Positions 24,427-36,360 of a stretch of DNA of 64,000 nt are shown in pieces. Source of the stretch: Cryptomeria japonica (lineage: Eukaryota; Streptophyta; Pinopsida; Cupressales; Cupressaceae); assembly GCF_030272615.1 (NCBI RefSeq), contig NC_081406.1:113119783-113183782 (forward strand), given 5' to 3'. The notes beneath the pieces were generated by a model that had not been told where the DNA came from, did not search any database, and worked only from the letters and a program-made list of their open reading frames with translations. The translations under genes and the position numbers were made by a program. How positions within the stretch are numbered: the first letter of the stretch is position 1; every line of letters starts with the position of its first letter.

Positions 24427-26337
24427 TATTATACACAATGTACCATTGAGAGGGGGGGTGAATCAGTGGTTCAAACTTTTCTCTTTACTTATCCTATGTG
24501 AGCATACCGGTTAACATATCTAACTCAATGCAGACTTACTGGTTAATGGGGAGACCTACACAAGAGCAATCACACAAAGAGCATCACATAACACCAATAT
24601 ATATGAGGAAAAACCAGGATGGGAACAACCTCGGTCAATAATGCTTCTGGAGACTACTACTCCAATCCAGCCTCACAATAAACACTGTTACAAAGTTTAG
24701 GGAACCAACCCAAGGAGCACCAACCCCCGAATTTAGGGCAACAACCCAAGGAGCACCAACCACTGACTTTATGGGCTACAACCCAAAGGAGCTACAACCC
24801 CTGCACTGAGCTACAACTTTGTGTTCTTAATGAAAACATCAATTACAAAAGTAGTTGTCGTGTTACAAGTGAATCTTGCAACCATTTCAAATATCTTACT
24901 CTGTCGGTGAGATACCTTTTCTACTGCACCAAATCACTCCTTTGTTGCTCTCAACTACAACCTTGCTGCTAGTAAACTCTACCAGTACACCTCTCCTCTT
25001 CTTCTTCTCTGCTAGATCTCCTCCTCACTCTCTGCACTTTACCCGTACTATACTCTATTGGTTCTTTGTCTTCCTTCTCTACAACTCTCTTCACTTCTTC
25101 TTTGTCGGTGTAACCACTACTAATTCTGCTCTTCTACCAATTAAACACTTCAACCTTGTTCACCCTCACTATCACCCTCTTCTTAGATGCTCGTTGATCA
25201 CTTGGATGATTTTATCTCATATGCAAAAGTAATACACTTTGCAATAGCATAATATCCTTCTCTTCAGCAACAACAACAACAACAACCATGTCTTTTGCTT
25301 GCATATTTATAGCCTAGGTTTTCGTACAAAAGACATAAAATTCTAAACTGTTAGGGTTTCCTCACCATCCTCGAGGTAAACCAAATCCAATCAGATCCAA
25401 TCTGATTTGATCTTCCAGACTACCAGCTGCACAACTTTGCCATTAACGCACCTTCCAGATCACGCCTTCCATCTTTGGTGATCTACTTTTTACCCTATCA
25501 GTTGGTCTCTTGGTCAATCCCCAAGATTTGGTTCTGATGTTTCCTTCATCCGCCTTGATCTCCTCAATCACTCTTAGCTAGCTCATAGTTGTCCTCCAGA
25601 CCTCGAGCCTCAAACCCCTGCAATAACCCTGCAACATGTCTCGTGACTTTTGGGATATATCATTAATATCGACTAACTCAATAGCTACCCTATTGGTGTA
25701 CATTCCTCCTATCGCTACATGCAGATTCACCACCTTGACTCCATGTGGCATCCATGTCAACCAAATCCTAGCTTGGATCATCATGTTAGTTTAGATAGGG
25801 TCACTGACCAAACACTTTACTGGTTCCTCTTCTATGTCAGTTGAACCCTCAAGCTAGTCTATCATCCACCTTACACTTAGCTTCTCTTTTGGTGGGCAGA
25901 TCAATCAGTCAATACACTTGCTAACCTGCCTTATGTACAACATCATCAGATGAGGAGTCATCTGCATCTGCACCTTGTTCATACTACTAGTGAACATTCA
26001 TATTGGTAAACCCCTCTTGATTACATCATGTCATCAACCTTCAATTAACTCCATCTTTAATCATCCCATTCTCTTCTGATTGAATTAGTTCAGCCTTGTC
26101 TTCTCCCTAATCAGCTCTAACCATATCACAACCAGTTTGTCAAGGTGACAAACACATCACTCTTCATCTATATCAACATCTCAATCATGCCTTCTCTATT
26201 GATTAGCGTGTAACCCTCATTGCATGCACTTAAGGCCTTCCTTTGTCTCATCAAAGGATCCGGTGTGAGAACACTCACTTGTCAGTCATCTCTTCATATG
26301 GTGACTACATCTTCAACCTATGGGAGTGGGGGTCCTG
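24427..26337 (-). repeat. 3' LTR of E, part 1 (up to element A)
   Basis: Aligns with 44317-44774 plus 47213-48675. The tip TGTTAG has decayed to TATTAT at 24427-24432. Hairpin arms are ACCATTGA (24442-24449) and TCAGTGGT (24463-24470). The Leu/Ser/Thr-rich open frame at 24876-25232 lies antisense in this LTR and is unlikely to be a gene. Confidence 0.85.
25578..25784 (-). other. 68-codon open frame inside the E LTR, conserved in both LTRs
   Basis: The frame begins MMIQARIWLTWMPHGVKVVN and ends RLEVWRTTMS. The other E LTR has the same-length frame at 47898-48104. The two differ at about nine residues. It is on the sense strand of element E. LTRs normally do not encode protein, so this is noted without a function and could be chance. 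Confidence 0.3.
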
Positions 26338-27167
26338 TGTTGGTATTACACACTCATATGAGAATGGTTGATGTTGTCATTGATGGCAACCAACTAGTAA
26401 CAGGATTCTACAAGATTACCGGCAACAAACTTCACATACCGACACCGACAGCTATGCAAAGCTCATTCATACTGGCATCCATTTTACACCAACAATGAAT
26501 CATATTGATACCCAGACCGACATGAGATAAAGTTTTGTTTATGCGAATTATATTGTAATGTAATTAATTATTTATAGCCTACATGATGTATTATAAAGAC
26601 TCATATATGTATGAGATCTTGTAGGTCATTTTGATATAGAACATAGAAGATTTTATAATAAGGCAGAAGTGAAGATAGGTTATGATTATGTGAGCGAATA
26701 TCATTTATCGACAAGGTTTTCGGTTAAGGTTTTTTATTGAGCTTAAATCGCTACTAAATCAAGCATTGTAGATGCTATTTTGAGCAGTATATTGTATCTA
26801 GATTTCATTATCCATATTGTAGTCAGTGGGACTCCTTCATTTGAGTAGTGATCTCTAGGTTGTTGGCCTTCCTACATGTGCAGGTCCTTATTGTAAGTAA
26901 TATTTATTCATATTGGCTAGTGAGTAAATATTGTGGGTCACAAATCCCATAGAGGTTTTTCCCTTATCGGGTTTCCTCACCAGAATATCTTGTGTTATGG
27001 TGTTCATTAATGCTTTCTCTCTTATTTCTCTTTACTGCATTATTACTTGTTTACCGGTACATTAATTTGGGTTATAAAGTTATAAATAAGTTCAAAATTC
27101 CATCCATCGGTTAGACACTAATTCACCCCCCCTTTCAATGTCTTTGGGACTATCATTGCATCTAACA
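26338..27167 (+). repeat. 5' LTR of element A (830 bp)
   Basis: Starts TGTTGGTATTACACACTC and ends GCATCTAACA. It pairs with 40116-40946 (831 bp). It has the GTGGGTCACAAATCCCA and TTTTTCCCTTATCGGG blocks and a weakened hairpin (arms 27113-27121 and 27135-27143). Confidence 0.93.
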
Positions 27168-27182
27168 ATTGGTATTAGATTC
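27168..27182 (+). promoter_or_regulatory. Primer binding site of element A
   Basis: ATTGGTATTAGATTC follows the LTR end. It is the same site as in element B with the C-to-T change at TGGTATC, an initiator-Met type. Confidence 0.8.
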
Positions 27183-27238
27183 TAGTCCTCTATTTGCAAA
27201 AGCCTAACAACTTGAGGAAGATTCTGAAATTGGTACTG

Positions 27239-28354
27239 ATGGAAAGTTTGAGAAAACAGTTGGAAGGAGCTCTTGAAGATTTTGATGTAGAAAAATTGAA
27301 GAATATCAAACTTGAAGATGATCTAAGGACTTCCCAGGAATTCTTTAAAGGTCTTTAGGAGAACCTGGTTATAGCACAAAATAAGAGGAAGGAACTTTGT
27401 GAGCAAATGCAAAAACAAGATGACGATGAAAAGGAAACTCTTAGAGATATTGCAGGGAAATTAAGACAAGAGAACAGTAACATGAAGAATGAGATGCAAG
27501 ATCTAACCATGAGGCTATGCAAGGATATTGAAGTCAGGAAGAAGAATGAAGAATGCTTGACTAGGAGACTTAATGAAGGAGCTGATGAAAATCTGAGCCT
27601 TGGTCATGAAAATGATATGCTTAGGATAGATTTGATTCACATGCAACATGATAAAGAGGAGCTTATAAGACAAGTTGGAATTCGGGAAAATGAATTGGTC
27701 ACTGCAAATGAATACAAAGACAAATTCAAGAAAAGTTCAAAAAAGCTTGATGACATGCTGAAAATATAGAAACCTGATGGAGATACAATTGGACTTGGAT
27801 TTTAACATGGAGAAAGTTTTGGGACTGCAAACAATCAAGATCACAACAAACTGGTAAGACAACCTAATGCTTATAAATTTAATGAGAAATATTTTAATTG
27901 CAACAAATTTGGTCATAGAGCAAATCAGTGCAGATTTAGATATAATCAAAATGCAAACTCACCCACTGGTCAATGTTCCAAATGCAATAAAAATGGTCAT
28001 AACTCAGATAATTGTAGAATGAATGTGAAATTCTATGTTTGTGGTAGATTTGGTCACTTATCTAATCAATGTAGAGCACAAACTAGACAAGGTTATGGAA
28101 AAGAAATTTAGAGAAAAAATATAACTTGTTATGCATGTAACAAGATTGGGCATATTGCAAAATTTTGTACAAGCGAGAATTCATCGACGAACAATAAATG
28201 ATCTAATGACAAAGGAAAATAAAAATTAAATGAAATAAAGCAAGAATTTTCAAGACAATGGATTAAGAAGAGAGATTAGAAAGTTGATGAATCTATCTCT
28301 ACACCAGTAGAACAGGGTAACCCTCTACTAGTAGGAGATTCTTCATCTAACTAA
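27239..28354 (+). pseudogene. Element A ORF1: coiled-coil protein with four CCHC zinc knuckles
   Basis: One frame of 372 codons (ATG 27239, TAA 28354) with about seven stops but no frameshift. Residues ~1-177 form a charged heptad-rich coiled coil (QLEGALEDFDVEKLKN, RIDLIHMQHDKEEL). Four knuckles follow: FNCNKFGHRANQC, CSKCNKNGHNSDNC, YVCGRFGHLSNQC and CYACNKIGHIAKFC. The first and third have lost the leading Cys. It aligns with B ORF1 throughout, including the spacing between knuckles 2 and 3. Nucleic-acid binding and packaging is the likely role, inferred from the knuckles and position after the primer site. Confidence 0.8.
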
Positions 28355-28665
28355 GGAATAATCCTTAGGGGTATGGCAGAAAACTAAAAAATCATGCATT
28401 TTACCCTCAGTTCATGGTCAGAAGTTATATTTCTTCTTTATCGGCTGATATGTTAAGTTTTCACTTAACCAGAAGCATTTAATGTGGTTGTTGGAGAACC
28501 TTTTTGGTTATAAAGCGTGAAAATCCCTCATTTCAAATCACAAAGCATTCAAATTTCTAAAGAGCGCAAAGAGTGAGCAAGGCATTCAAGAGGTGAAGCA
28601 ACTAAGACATTTTTAGGGCGTTTTCAGAGGATTTATCGTGAAAAAGAGGTATTTATCTTAGTATC

Positions 28666-29606
28666 ATGGATACTTCATCTTTTGTTCCTAAGTTCATTGC
28701 AAACCCTACTATGATAGATAATGTTAAGCATCCTAGACCCGTTTTTAAGATTATTCCTGAGATAACTAAGCAAGATGATTCCATTGGAGTCTTTTCTAAG
28801 ATTTTGAAGGGAGTTGCTTTTTCCAAAGACCCGAGGATATATATTAACTACAACATAGAGAATTTAGGGTCTGATGATTTGAGAAATATGTACCAGAATG
28901 TTATAATTCATGAACAAGGCCTAATCAAACTGGAGCATAATATTGTTGAGGATTTAGGATTTGTTGAAATCTTGAACATTCCTGAATTTCTGAATGAGAT
29001 AGTTTATCTTGTACTTAGCAGGGTTCATGGGGAATTTATGTGGCTATATTTTGTCTTTTAAATTACTAAAGAGGCTATTAAGGCAATTACTGGTTTACCC
29101 TCAACCAGTACTAGGTTTGATAAGAAGAAGAAGATTCGAAACAAGGGTGTTATGGACCTAACCAGAGTTACATCTGACAATAGATCTCTTAAGGTTAGTG
29201 ATATCACTGATGTGAATGTGAAATATGTGAGCATGGTGTTTGATTATAGAGTTACTCATGCAAATATATTAAATTATGTTTCTAGTTTGTGTGTACATAG
29301 TGCATATGAAATTGTGAAGAACAATGAAAGGATTGACATTTGTGAATGGCTTAAGGATGGACTATTGGAAAATTTGAAAAAGATCAAGGGTGATAAGGAG
29401 GGAACCTTCCGATTTGGAAACTTACTTGTGTGTCTAATTCTTTACTTCACAAAGGAGATACCTGACATTGGTCAAAAGGACTTTACTTATGACATCCCTG
29501 TTGGTAGACAAATCATGGAAGCAATTACCGGTATAGGTGCTAACAGTGATGACATTGTAAAAGACTATTTTAAGAACTTTCAAACTAAGATGAAGACAAG
29601 GGAAAG
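28666..29606 (+). pseudogene. Element A ORF2, N-terminal part: unknown protein
   Basis: ATG at 28666 (MDTSSFVPKF), with one stop at 29059 and otherwise open to the C2 insertion at 29607. Blocks shared with B: QDDSIGVFSKILKGV, NIENLG, SRVHGEFMWLYF, ITKEAIKAITGLP, VTSDNRSLKVSDIT, KIKGDKEGTFRFGNLLVC, YDIPVGRQIMEAITG. Predominantly alpha-helical composition; no transmembrane run or catalytic motif is recognised. The AIKAITGLP block is only loosely like plant mobile/transposase-type helical domains. Conservation in two separately inserted elements argues that it is a real element protein. Confidence 0.7.
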
Positions 29607-29915
29607 TGTTAGTTAAATGAGAGCGGGGGGGGGGGGAGGGGGAGGGTGAATCAGATAAACTCACAATACAATAGTTCCAATCAGATTCAACCTCGGTAGA
29701 ACTTACTTGAAATGCAACTATAACTGTAAATCATTCAAAATCATAAACTGATAAAATTGAAACATCAAAACACATTTAACACCAGATTTAACGTGGAAAC
29801 CCAAATAGGGAAAAAACATTGTGGGATTTCGGACCCATGAAGAAAATATACTCTTCTAGAGTATGCTCAGTTAAAAGCCAATCCTGTTAAAGAGTACATA
29901 AACACATTGCTAGAT
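29607..29915 (-). repeat. Truncated 3' LTR of C2
   Basis: Matches the first 309 bases of 33332-34870, down to CACATTGCTAGAT. Then RT coding starts abruptly. It contains a G-run expanded to about 12-18 bases at 29625-29643 that is only 7 G in the other LTR. Confidence 0.9.
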
Positions 29916-30785
29916 TTGCAGTATTTGTAAACCTATAAAATACTTTATTTCACCAATTAATGACATCTCAAATTCTTTGCCCAATTCATTTCCAAAGTTC
30001 TTACATAAAGAATCATTTCCACAAAAAATAATATCATCAACAAATATGGCTGAAATCAGTATTCCATTTTCCTTATCATTCTTCATATACATGTTGTTGT
30101 TTTCACTAGTCCTCATAAATCCAATATTTATTAAGTAAGAGTGCAACCTTTCATACCATGCTCTATGTGCTTGCTTTAGGCCATATAAAGCTTTTTTCAA
30201 CTTACATACCTGATCTTTATTCTTCTCTTCAATAAATCCTTCAGGATGTTCAATATAGACTTCTTCTTCTAGTATACCATTCAAAAATGCAAATTTAACA
30301 TCCATTTGATATATCTTGAAATTTTTGTAAGCAACATATGCCAACAATGTTCTCACTCCCTCAAGTCTTGCCACATGTGCAAAAGTCTCACCATAGTGTA
30401 TTCCTTCTTCTTGAGCAGAACCTTTGCAAACTAGCCTTGCTTTATTCCAAATGACCTCACCTTTTTCATTTAGCTTGTTTTTGAAAATCCACTTTGTACC
30501 GATTACATTTTTCTCTTTTGGTCTTGGGACCAATGTCCATGTTTCATTTTTCTTGATTTTTTCAATCTCTTCTGTCATAGAATTCACCCAATATTTATTG
30601 CTTAATGCCTCTTTTACTATCCTCGGTTCAAAATCGGATATCAGACATGTGTTCTGTCTCAGTTTGTTCCTTATCATCACTGGAGCATCCTTATCTCCTA
30701 TAATTTGACTTGATGCATGATTTCTTCTGACATATTTTGCTAATATAGGCTCGGTAGGCTCTGTATGATCTTCTTCATCACTCGG
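29910..30785 (-). pseudogene. C2 reverse transcriptase, C-terminally cut
   Basis: RVT_2 blocks are intact and in one frame: [100 protein letters not shown], and the catalytic box [11 protein letters not shown] (FVDD instead of YVDD). It breaks off after IKYFIGLQI at the junction with the LTR fragment, so the RT tail and RNase H are missing. A stop at 30789 separates it from the integrase. Family role: cDNA synthesis. Confidence 0.92.
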
Positions 30786-30788
30786 TAA

Positions 30789-31883
30789 CTAAGTATTTTC
30801 TTCATCGGCTTTCTTGGTAAGACTTCTTGGTTGTACATATACAAACTCTTCATAATCTTCTGGTTCTTTGGAATTTCCTTCATCGTTCCTTTCTGCAAAT
30901 TCATCAATTTTCATATTTGCACTTTCCACTATTTTGTTAGATGATTTGATCAAACATTTAAATGCTTTACTCTTAGAGGAATAACCAAGAAATGTTCCTT
31001 CCTCACTTTTCTGATCAAATTTTCCATTTCTGTCATCTTTGTGAACATAACATCTACTTCCAAATGTTTTAAAATAACTTACATTTGGTTTCTTGTCATA
31101 CCATATTTCATACGGTGTCTTCATAGTTCCTTTCTTTAGTTGTACTCGGTTCAAGGTGTAAATTGCAATGCTTATTGCTTCTCTCCAAAATATTTGAGGT
31201 ACTCTCTTTTCTATCATCAAAATTTTGGCACAATCTACAATTGATCCATTTCTTCTTTCAGCTATCCCATTTTGTTGTGTTGTTCTCGATGCAGACGCTT
31301 GTCTCTTTATACCATGATCATTGCAAAATAAGTTAAATTCATTTGAAATGAACTCTCCTCCTCTATCAAATCTTAGACATTTCAACTGTCTTCCTGTTTC
31401 TTTTTCAACTCTTGCCTTATACCATTTGAACATTTGAAAGGCTTCTGGTTTCTCTTTTAAAAACATAACTGACATCATCCTTAAGTAATCGTCCACAAAT
31501 AATATGAAGTATTTATCACCATAATAACTTTGAACTTTCATAGGACCACAAAGATCAGTGTGCACAAGATCTAAAATTCCTTTAGAAGTGTAAGACTTAC
31601 TTGTAAAGCTTGATTTTGTCATCTTACCCATCTGGCATCCTCGACATATTGCATTCTCAAGTTTTTCCAAACTCAATAGACCTCTTACACAATGCTTCTT
31701 ACTTATTTTGATCATGTTATCAAAATTTACATGACAAAACATTTTATGCCATAACCAGGTATCTTCTATTTTTGCATATAGACAATTATTCCAAGTTGAT
31801 TCAAGATGAAATGTATTACGTCTTGTTTGAGTCCTGGTAGTAGCCAACTTTCCATGTTTGTCATGAACTTTGACAATTCCTTT
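30789..31883 (-). pseudogene. C2 GAG-pre-integrase and integrase
   Basis: Zinc-binding part TWLWHKMFCHVNFDN ... CRGCQMGKM, then the rve core: ILDLVHTDLCGPMKV (Asp), FVDDYLRMMSVMFL, LRFDRGGEFISNEF (Asp) and QQNGIAERRNGS (Glu). The DDE triad is complete. The usual RSDRGGE has become RFDRGGE. The copia integrase tail blocks follow (TPYEIWYDKKPNVSYFKTFG, EEGTFLGYSSKSKAFK). Same frame as gag-protease and RT. Bounded by stops at 31884 and 30789. Family role: integration of the element cDNA. Confidence 0.93.
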
Positions 31884-33287
31884 CTAAAATTTTATTCGGT
31901 ATCCTATATTGTTTAGCTGTGCTACACTCAATAAATTGAATTTCAGACCTTCAACCCAATATGCATCATCACATTTAGCATTGTTAAGAAGTGTGATATA
32001 ACCTTTACCTTTCACAGGACATGGTGCATCATTACCAAATCTTACATAACCTCCATCATAATCTTCTAATTTAACAAACTTGTGTTTATCACATGTCATA
32101 TGATGTGAGCATCCACTATCTATGATCCAAGAATCATTATTATTTATGTGTGATAATAAGGCTTTTTCTTCATACCTTTCTTCATTTGATCTATCTTTGA
32201 TAGCCACATATACAACTTCCTCTATCTCAGTCCCATCAGATTTATCATCATTGAATTCCTCATCAGCTACTAGGCATGTCTTTCTATCTCTCCTTCTAAA
32301 GTCTCGGTGCCCTCTGTATTGGTTGTCTTTCTGTCTGTCATCTTGGTATTCTCTCTTTTCACTAGATTCTTTGTTAGGATAGTTAGAAGCCATATGTCCA
32401 ATTTTATCACAGTTAAAACATTTTAAAGGTAACTTTATTTTAGACTTACCTTTGCCTCTCGGTAACCTTCTGGCCAATAATGATTCAAACTCTTCTTGCT
32501 TTCTAATTTCCTCATATAGTTTGTGTACTTCTTCCATGTTTTTGTGAAATCTCTCACTTGCTCCACTGTGATTTCCTTCAGCATACTTATACATTCTATC
32601 ATTGTAATCATCAGATTCACCAAGATGAAAAGAACTGAATGCAGATTCAACTTTGTTTACCAAAGACCCACTGTTATCAAAATTACTTAACTCAAAAGCA
32701 TGTAGCTTACCGATAGTACCATCCAAAGAGACTGGCATGTTTGGTACAAACCTTAATTCATTAATTGCAGAGACTCGAATGACATAAGGAGGTAGAAGTG
32801 TTCTCAGCAACTTACTTGTTACATCCTTTTCTTCAATAGTTCCTCCTGCTCCTTTGATTTGATTGATAGTTTCCTTTAACCTTGTACTATATTGGATTAT
32901 GTTTTCACCTTCATTCATTCTCATGGATTCAAGTTGTCCTCTTAGATTGTCTATTTTTGCTCTTTGAACATGTTCATCACCACCATACACAAATGTAAGC
33001 TTATTCCACATAGCTTTGGCATCATTACAACCTTCTAGATCATTAAACTCTGAGTTGGTCAATGTTGATGTTATTTCAATCATTGCTTGAATATGTTCGT
33101 GCTTTGCCTTTATTTCTTCTATTGTCATAGGGTAGGTGCTAGGTGCAGTGTAATCATTCTCCAGATAATATGTTGCATATTCTCCAATTCCTGATAAGTG
33201 CAACTTCATCCTTTTTTGCAATGTGGTGAAACTTGACTTGTTCAACTTTGGTGCATCCCTTTTATATATCTTCAGATCTTGTCTCAA
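31884..33287 (-). pseudogene. C2 gag and protease, open frame of 467 codons
   Basis: UBN2-type copia gag with ENDYTAPSTYPMTIEEIKAK, NDAKAMWNKLTFVYGG, YSTRLKETINQIKGAG, LLPPYVIRVSAINELR and IGKLHAFELSNF. The knuckle CFNCDKIGHMASNY has Tyr for the last Cys. An Arg/Asp-rich linker precedes the protease active site SWIIDSGCSHHMTCDK, followed by VRFGNDAPCPVKGKGY and VEGLKFNLLSVAQL. The start is the first Met after the primer site. The stop at 31884 (TAG) interrupts a frame that continues into integrase, so the polyprotein is broken by single nonsense changes only. Confidence 0.92.
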
Positions 33288-33317
33288 GTTCCTTTAAACT
33301 TTTCTTTCGAAGTTCTA

Positions 33318-33329
33318 GCTCTGATACCA
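33318..33329 (-). promoter_or_regulatory. Primer binding site of C2
   Basis: GCTCTGATACCA on plus gives TGGTATCAGAGC on minus, the exact common Met-type copia primer site, next to the LTR edge at 33332. Confidence 0.92.
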
Positions 33330-33331
33330 AT

Positions 33332-34870
33332 TTTTAGTTAAATAAGAGATGGGGGGGTGAATCAGATAAACTCACAATACAATAGTTCCAATCAGATTCA
33401 ACCTCGGTGGAACTTACTTGATATGCAACTATAACTGTAAATCATTCAAACTCATAAACTGATAAACTTGAAACATCAAAACACATTTAACACCAGATTT
33501 AATGTGGAAACCCAAATAGGGAAAAACCACTATGGGATTTTAGACCCATGAAGAAAATATACTCTTCTAAAGTATGCTCGGTTAAAAGCCAATCCTGTTA
33601 AAGATTACATAAACACATTGCTAGATGTGACCCGGTCAAGGGATTTCCCTCAAATCTAATAGAATCTTGCACTTTGTTAGAAGTGACATTGTTAAAGGAT
33701 TTCAAACACTCAATTAGAATGTTACCTTGCTAGAGGATTTACAAATAAGACTGTTAGGTCCACTCAGTTAAGAGATTTCCTGTCACTTACAAAAATAAAT
33801 AACAGTAATAAAATATGTCTGCAACTTCACATCTGAAATGTTATAGCAGACTCTATGTGCTCAAAATAATCTTGTCATAAGACTTATCTTCCTCCTTGCT
33901 AGGTTTCTCACTCTTTTCTTCAATCTTCTATACTCTGTAATCACTTCTGCAGCATCACTGTTCTTCTATTTGCCCGCATACTTTGTTCATCAACTTTTCT
34001 TTATTTATAAGCAATTCCTAACCACTTAATCTCCTTAATCACATTTCCCATGATTAATATTATTTATCAAGTCTTCAAACTTGACTAGGTTCATTGAATC
34101 CTTCGAACTGAAAAACATTTTATCTTGCCTTGAAACTTGTATTCCTTCCTTGGTACTTGTGCTCAGTTATGATCGTTCAATCTATGCTGTAGATCTAACT
34201 CTTGAATTTTCATTGCCGTTGATCCTTAACAAACTTCTTGCATGACATTCCAATCTTCTATAAATCTCCAGCTCATTGGCATCCTTCATTTAATAATGTA
34301 TTTATTCATCCAATGCGTTATGTTACTGCTCGGTTGATACTCGGTTAATTTTGAACTTTACTCGGTAGACATTCTGTATTCATCTCAGTAGCTTTGCTTG
34401 CTAACAATGCTCGGTGACTTCTTCCTTCTTTAACCGACACCGATAACCTTGGAATTTACTGACTAGCTCCTTGCTCGGTAAAATAGAATAGTATCAAACC
34501 TTTACTCATTCTATTACATGAAATCTTTTCTCCTTCTTATTCAGTCTTCAAATACACATATATAGGATATCAAAACAATCAAAATATCATAATCTCATCA
34601 CTGTCTAACTCAGTAATAGTTTCCCATTGAATAAATTATTACTCCCCTTCATTTTCACATTCTTTCAATGTCACTTACCAACATCTTTATACTTATCAAA
34701 ACATACTCTTTAAGATATGGCAACATCATATTGAATCAGAAAATCAATTGCTTGACATCAATGACAAAATAATATTATTAAGACAATAATCATCCTTTAT
34801 CAATTATATCATCAATCTCGAACAACCTTCTCAATATCATCATACCAACAAACTTAATGTAATGCCAACA
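33332..34870 (-). repeat. 5' LTR of C2 (1,539 bp)
   Basis: Plus tips TTTTAGTTAAATAAG (the 3' copy has TGTTAG) and AATGCCAACA. The copia LTR block GTGGAAACCCAAATAGGG is near 33505. The C-loop motif GGGGGGGTGAATCAG is present, but its stem pairing is weak compared with the other families. CTCGGT words recur near 34330-34480. Confidence 0.88.
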
Positions 34871-34875
34871 TAAAG

Positions 34876-36126
34876 GATTCCACAAAGTATTGTGGAGAAA
34901 TATGACAAGTAGATATGTTTTGTAATCAACAGAGATGAGACATTGATGGAAGTTGTTAATCCTCAAACCATTTGGATAAAAAAGATGGACTATGAAGTAG
35001 ATCTAAACAATTTGGAGTCTTATGCAAGGATACTTATTGATGCACGTAGAGAACCAACTAAAAAGATATTTGGCACAAGTGAAATAATTGAGTGTTGTAT
35101 CTATGCAGAAGCAGAGAAAGAGAAGAGAAAAATTCATGAAAGATGCATCTAAATTGGTTAAGGAAGTAAAGGAAAATGTAATGAACATTAGTGGTATTTC
35201 TACTAGTGAACTGGAAGGACAAGAACCAGTAGCTCATGTTTCACCGATTGTTACTTCTTCTGAAATAGAAAGTGATAAAGCAACAAAATTTAAAAGGGTT
35301 GAAAGGAAGAAAAGGAGACCTTCACTGGCACCTACTCCTTCTCCTAAGATGACAAGAACATTAAGAAAGAAACAACAAGCTACAAGAGAGCCCAACATTC
35401 AGAAAAAGAAACTCACATCAAAGAAACCAACATCTAAGGTATCTGACATTCTTATAAATGAAATTACACAGGATGGAAATATTAGCAACATTAACAAATA
35501 TTATCATACTTTCAAGGATTATGACAAGGAAACAATTGAGGAAAGCATCATTTTACATCTTGATATTTTCAAGAAAGTTTTGATTTAGGTTGTTGATGAT
35601 TTGCTTAATGATCTTTATCTAAGAATTGAGGCAAAAAGGACATCTATAATGGAACTGGATAAGAAGTTAAAGGTTGAAGCATTGTTGGTCATTCACCCTG
35701 TTAATTCTCGATAGGAAATTGATGAATTGATTACAGAAGCCAACCGATCAGTTTTTGCTAGTGGTCATCGACAAGTTAGTTTAATGGAAGGCATAGTAAA
35801 AGAAATAACTAATGAAATTGCTGATAAATGGGACATATTCTTTGTTGAAAAGGAAAAGAAGGAAGAGAAAAATAGACAGAAAATGGATAAAACTTTTACT
35901 AAAGTATATCAGAAACAAAGTGATAAGGGTAAGAGCAAAATTGGTAGCATTCCTGATTTGACTATCTAAGATAATCTACCCCCACCGGCTGACACACCAC
36001 TGGTAGTGGCAGAGGAATAGGCAGAAAAACAAGTTGAGGAACCAGTTAATGAACAAATTGAGACATAGGTTGAACATGAGAAAGAGAAAACAAAGGAAGT
36101 AAATAGTGAGAATATTGATCTGGAGT
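34876..36126 (+). pseudogene. Element A ORF2, central part (basic and coiled-coil region)
   Basis: Continues the frame cut by C2 (IVEKYDK, stop, ICFVINRDETLMEVVNPQTIW), then shifts frame near 35100. It carries a Lys/Arg-rich stretch (FKRVERKKRRPS at about 35290) that resembles a nuclear localisation signal and has a counterpart in B (FKRVVRKKPKEPK). Next is a block common to both elements (NKYYHTFKDYDKETIEESII here; KSYYDTFEDDE in B), then a helical part (QVSLMEGIVKEITNEIADKW) and an acidic Glu-rich tail. It is interrupted at 36127. No family recognised. Confidence 0.6.
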
Positions 36127-36360
36127 TATTGGGTGAATATTTTGTCACCAGCGTACTAATGACAAAATATATAATTCACACAATGCTATGCTAAGAAATT
36201 AATCTCTCCTCTCATCAAGGGGAGGTTCCCTATGAAATTTCTCCTCTAATTAATAAGAAATTAAATTTGTGGGTTGGTGCTGGGCATATAACTCTCTTTT
36301 TTCAGAGTTTATGTATTCTCCCTTCACCTAGTTACAATTTCTCTACCTCTTCAGATACTT
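36127..36360 (+). repeat. 234-bp inverted repeat, left arm
   Basis: From TATTGGGTGAATATTTTG to TTCAGATACTT. It is the reverse complement of 37545-37778 with only a few differences. It can be read as protein (GEYFVTSVLMTKYIIHTMLC; GEVPYEISPLINKKLNLWVG) from a frame that happens to be in phase with ORF2 of element A. Confidence 0.85.

Larger units (their letters stand above)
29607..34870 (-). mobile_element. Copia element C2, comparatively young, 3' truncated
   Basis: Inserted in ORF2 of element A: left flank GAAAG (29602-29606), right flank TAAAG (34871-34875). Removing the element plus one target copy restores the A reading frame across KTRERIPQSIVEKY. Minus-strand order: 5' LTR, primer site, gag, protease, integrase, RT. 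A deletion then fuses RT to 309 bp of the 3' LTR, removing RNase H, the polypurine tract and most of the LTR. The gag-to-RT frame has only two stops and no frameshift, so this is the least decayed element here. Confidence 0.93.

Noticed and set aside
24876-25232. Leu/Ser/Thr-rich open frame on plus (and 47281-47544)
   Set aside because: It lies within the E LTR, antisense to the element, and is broken differently in the two LTR copies.
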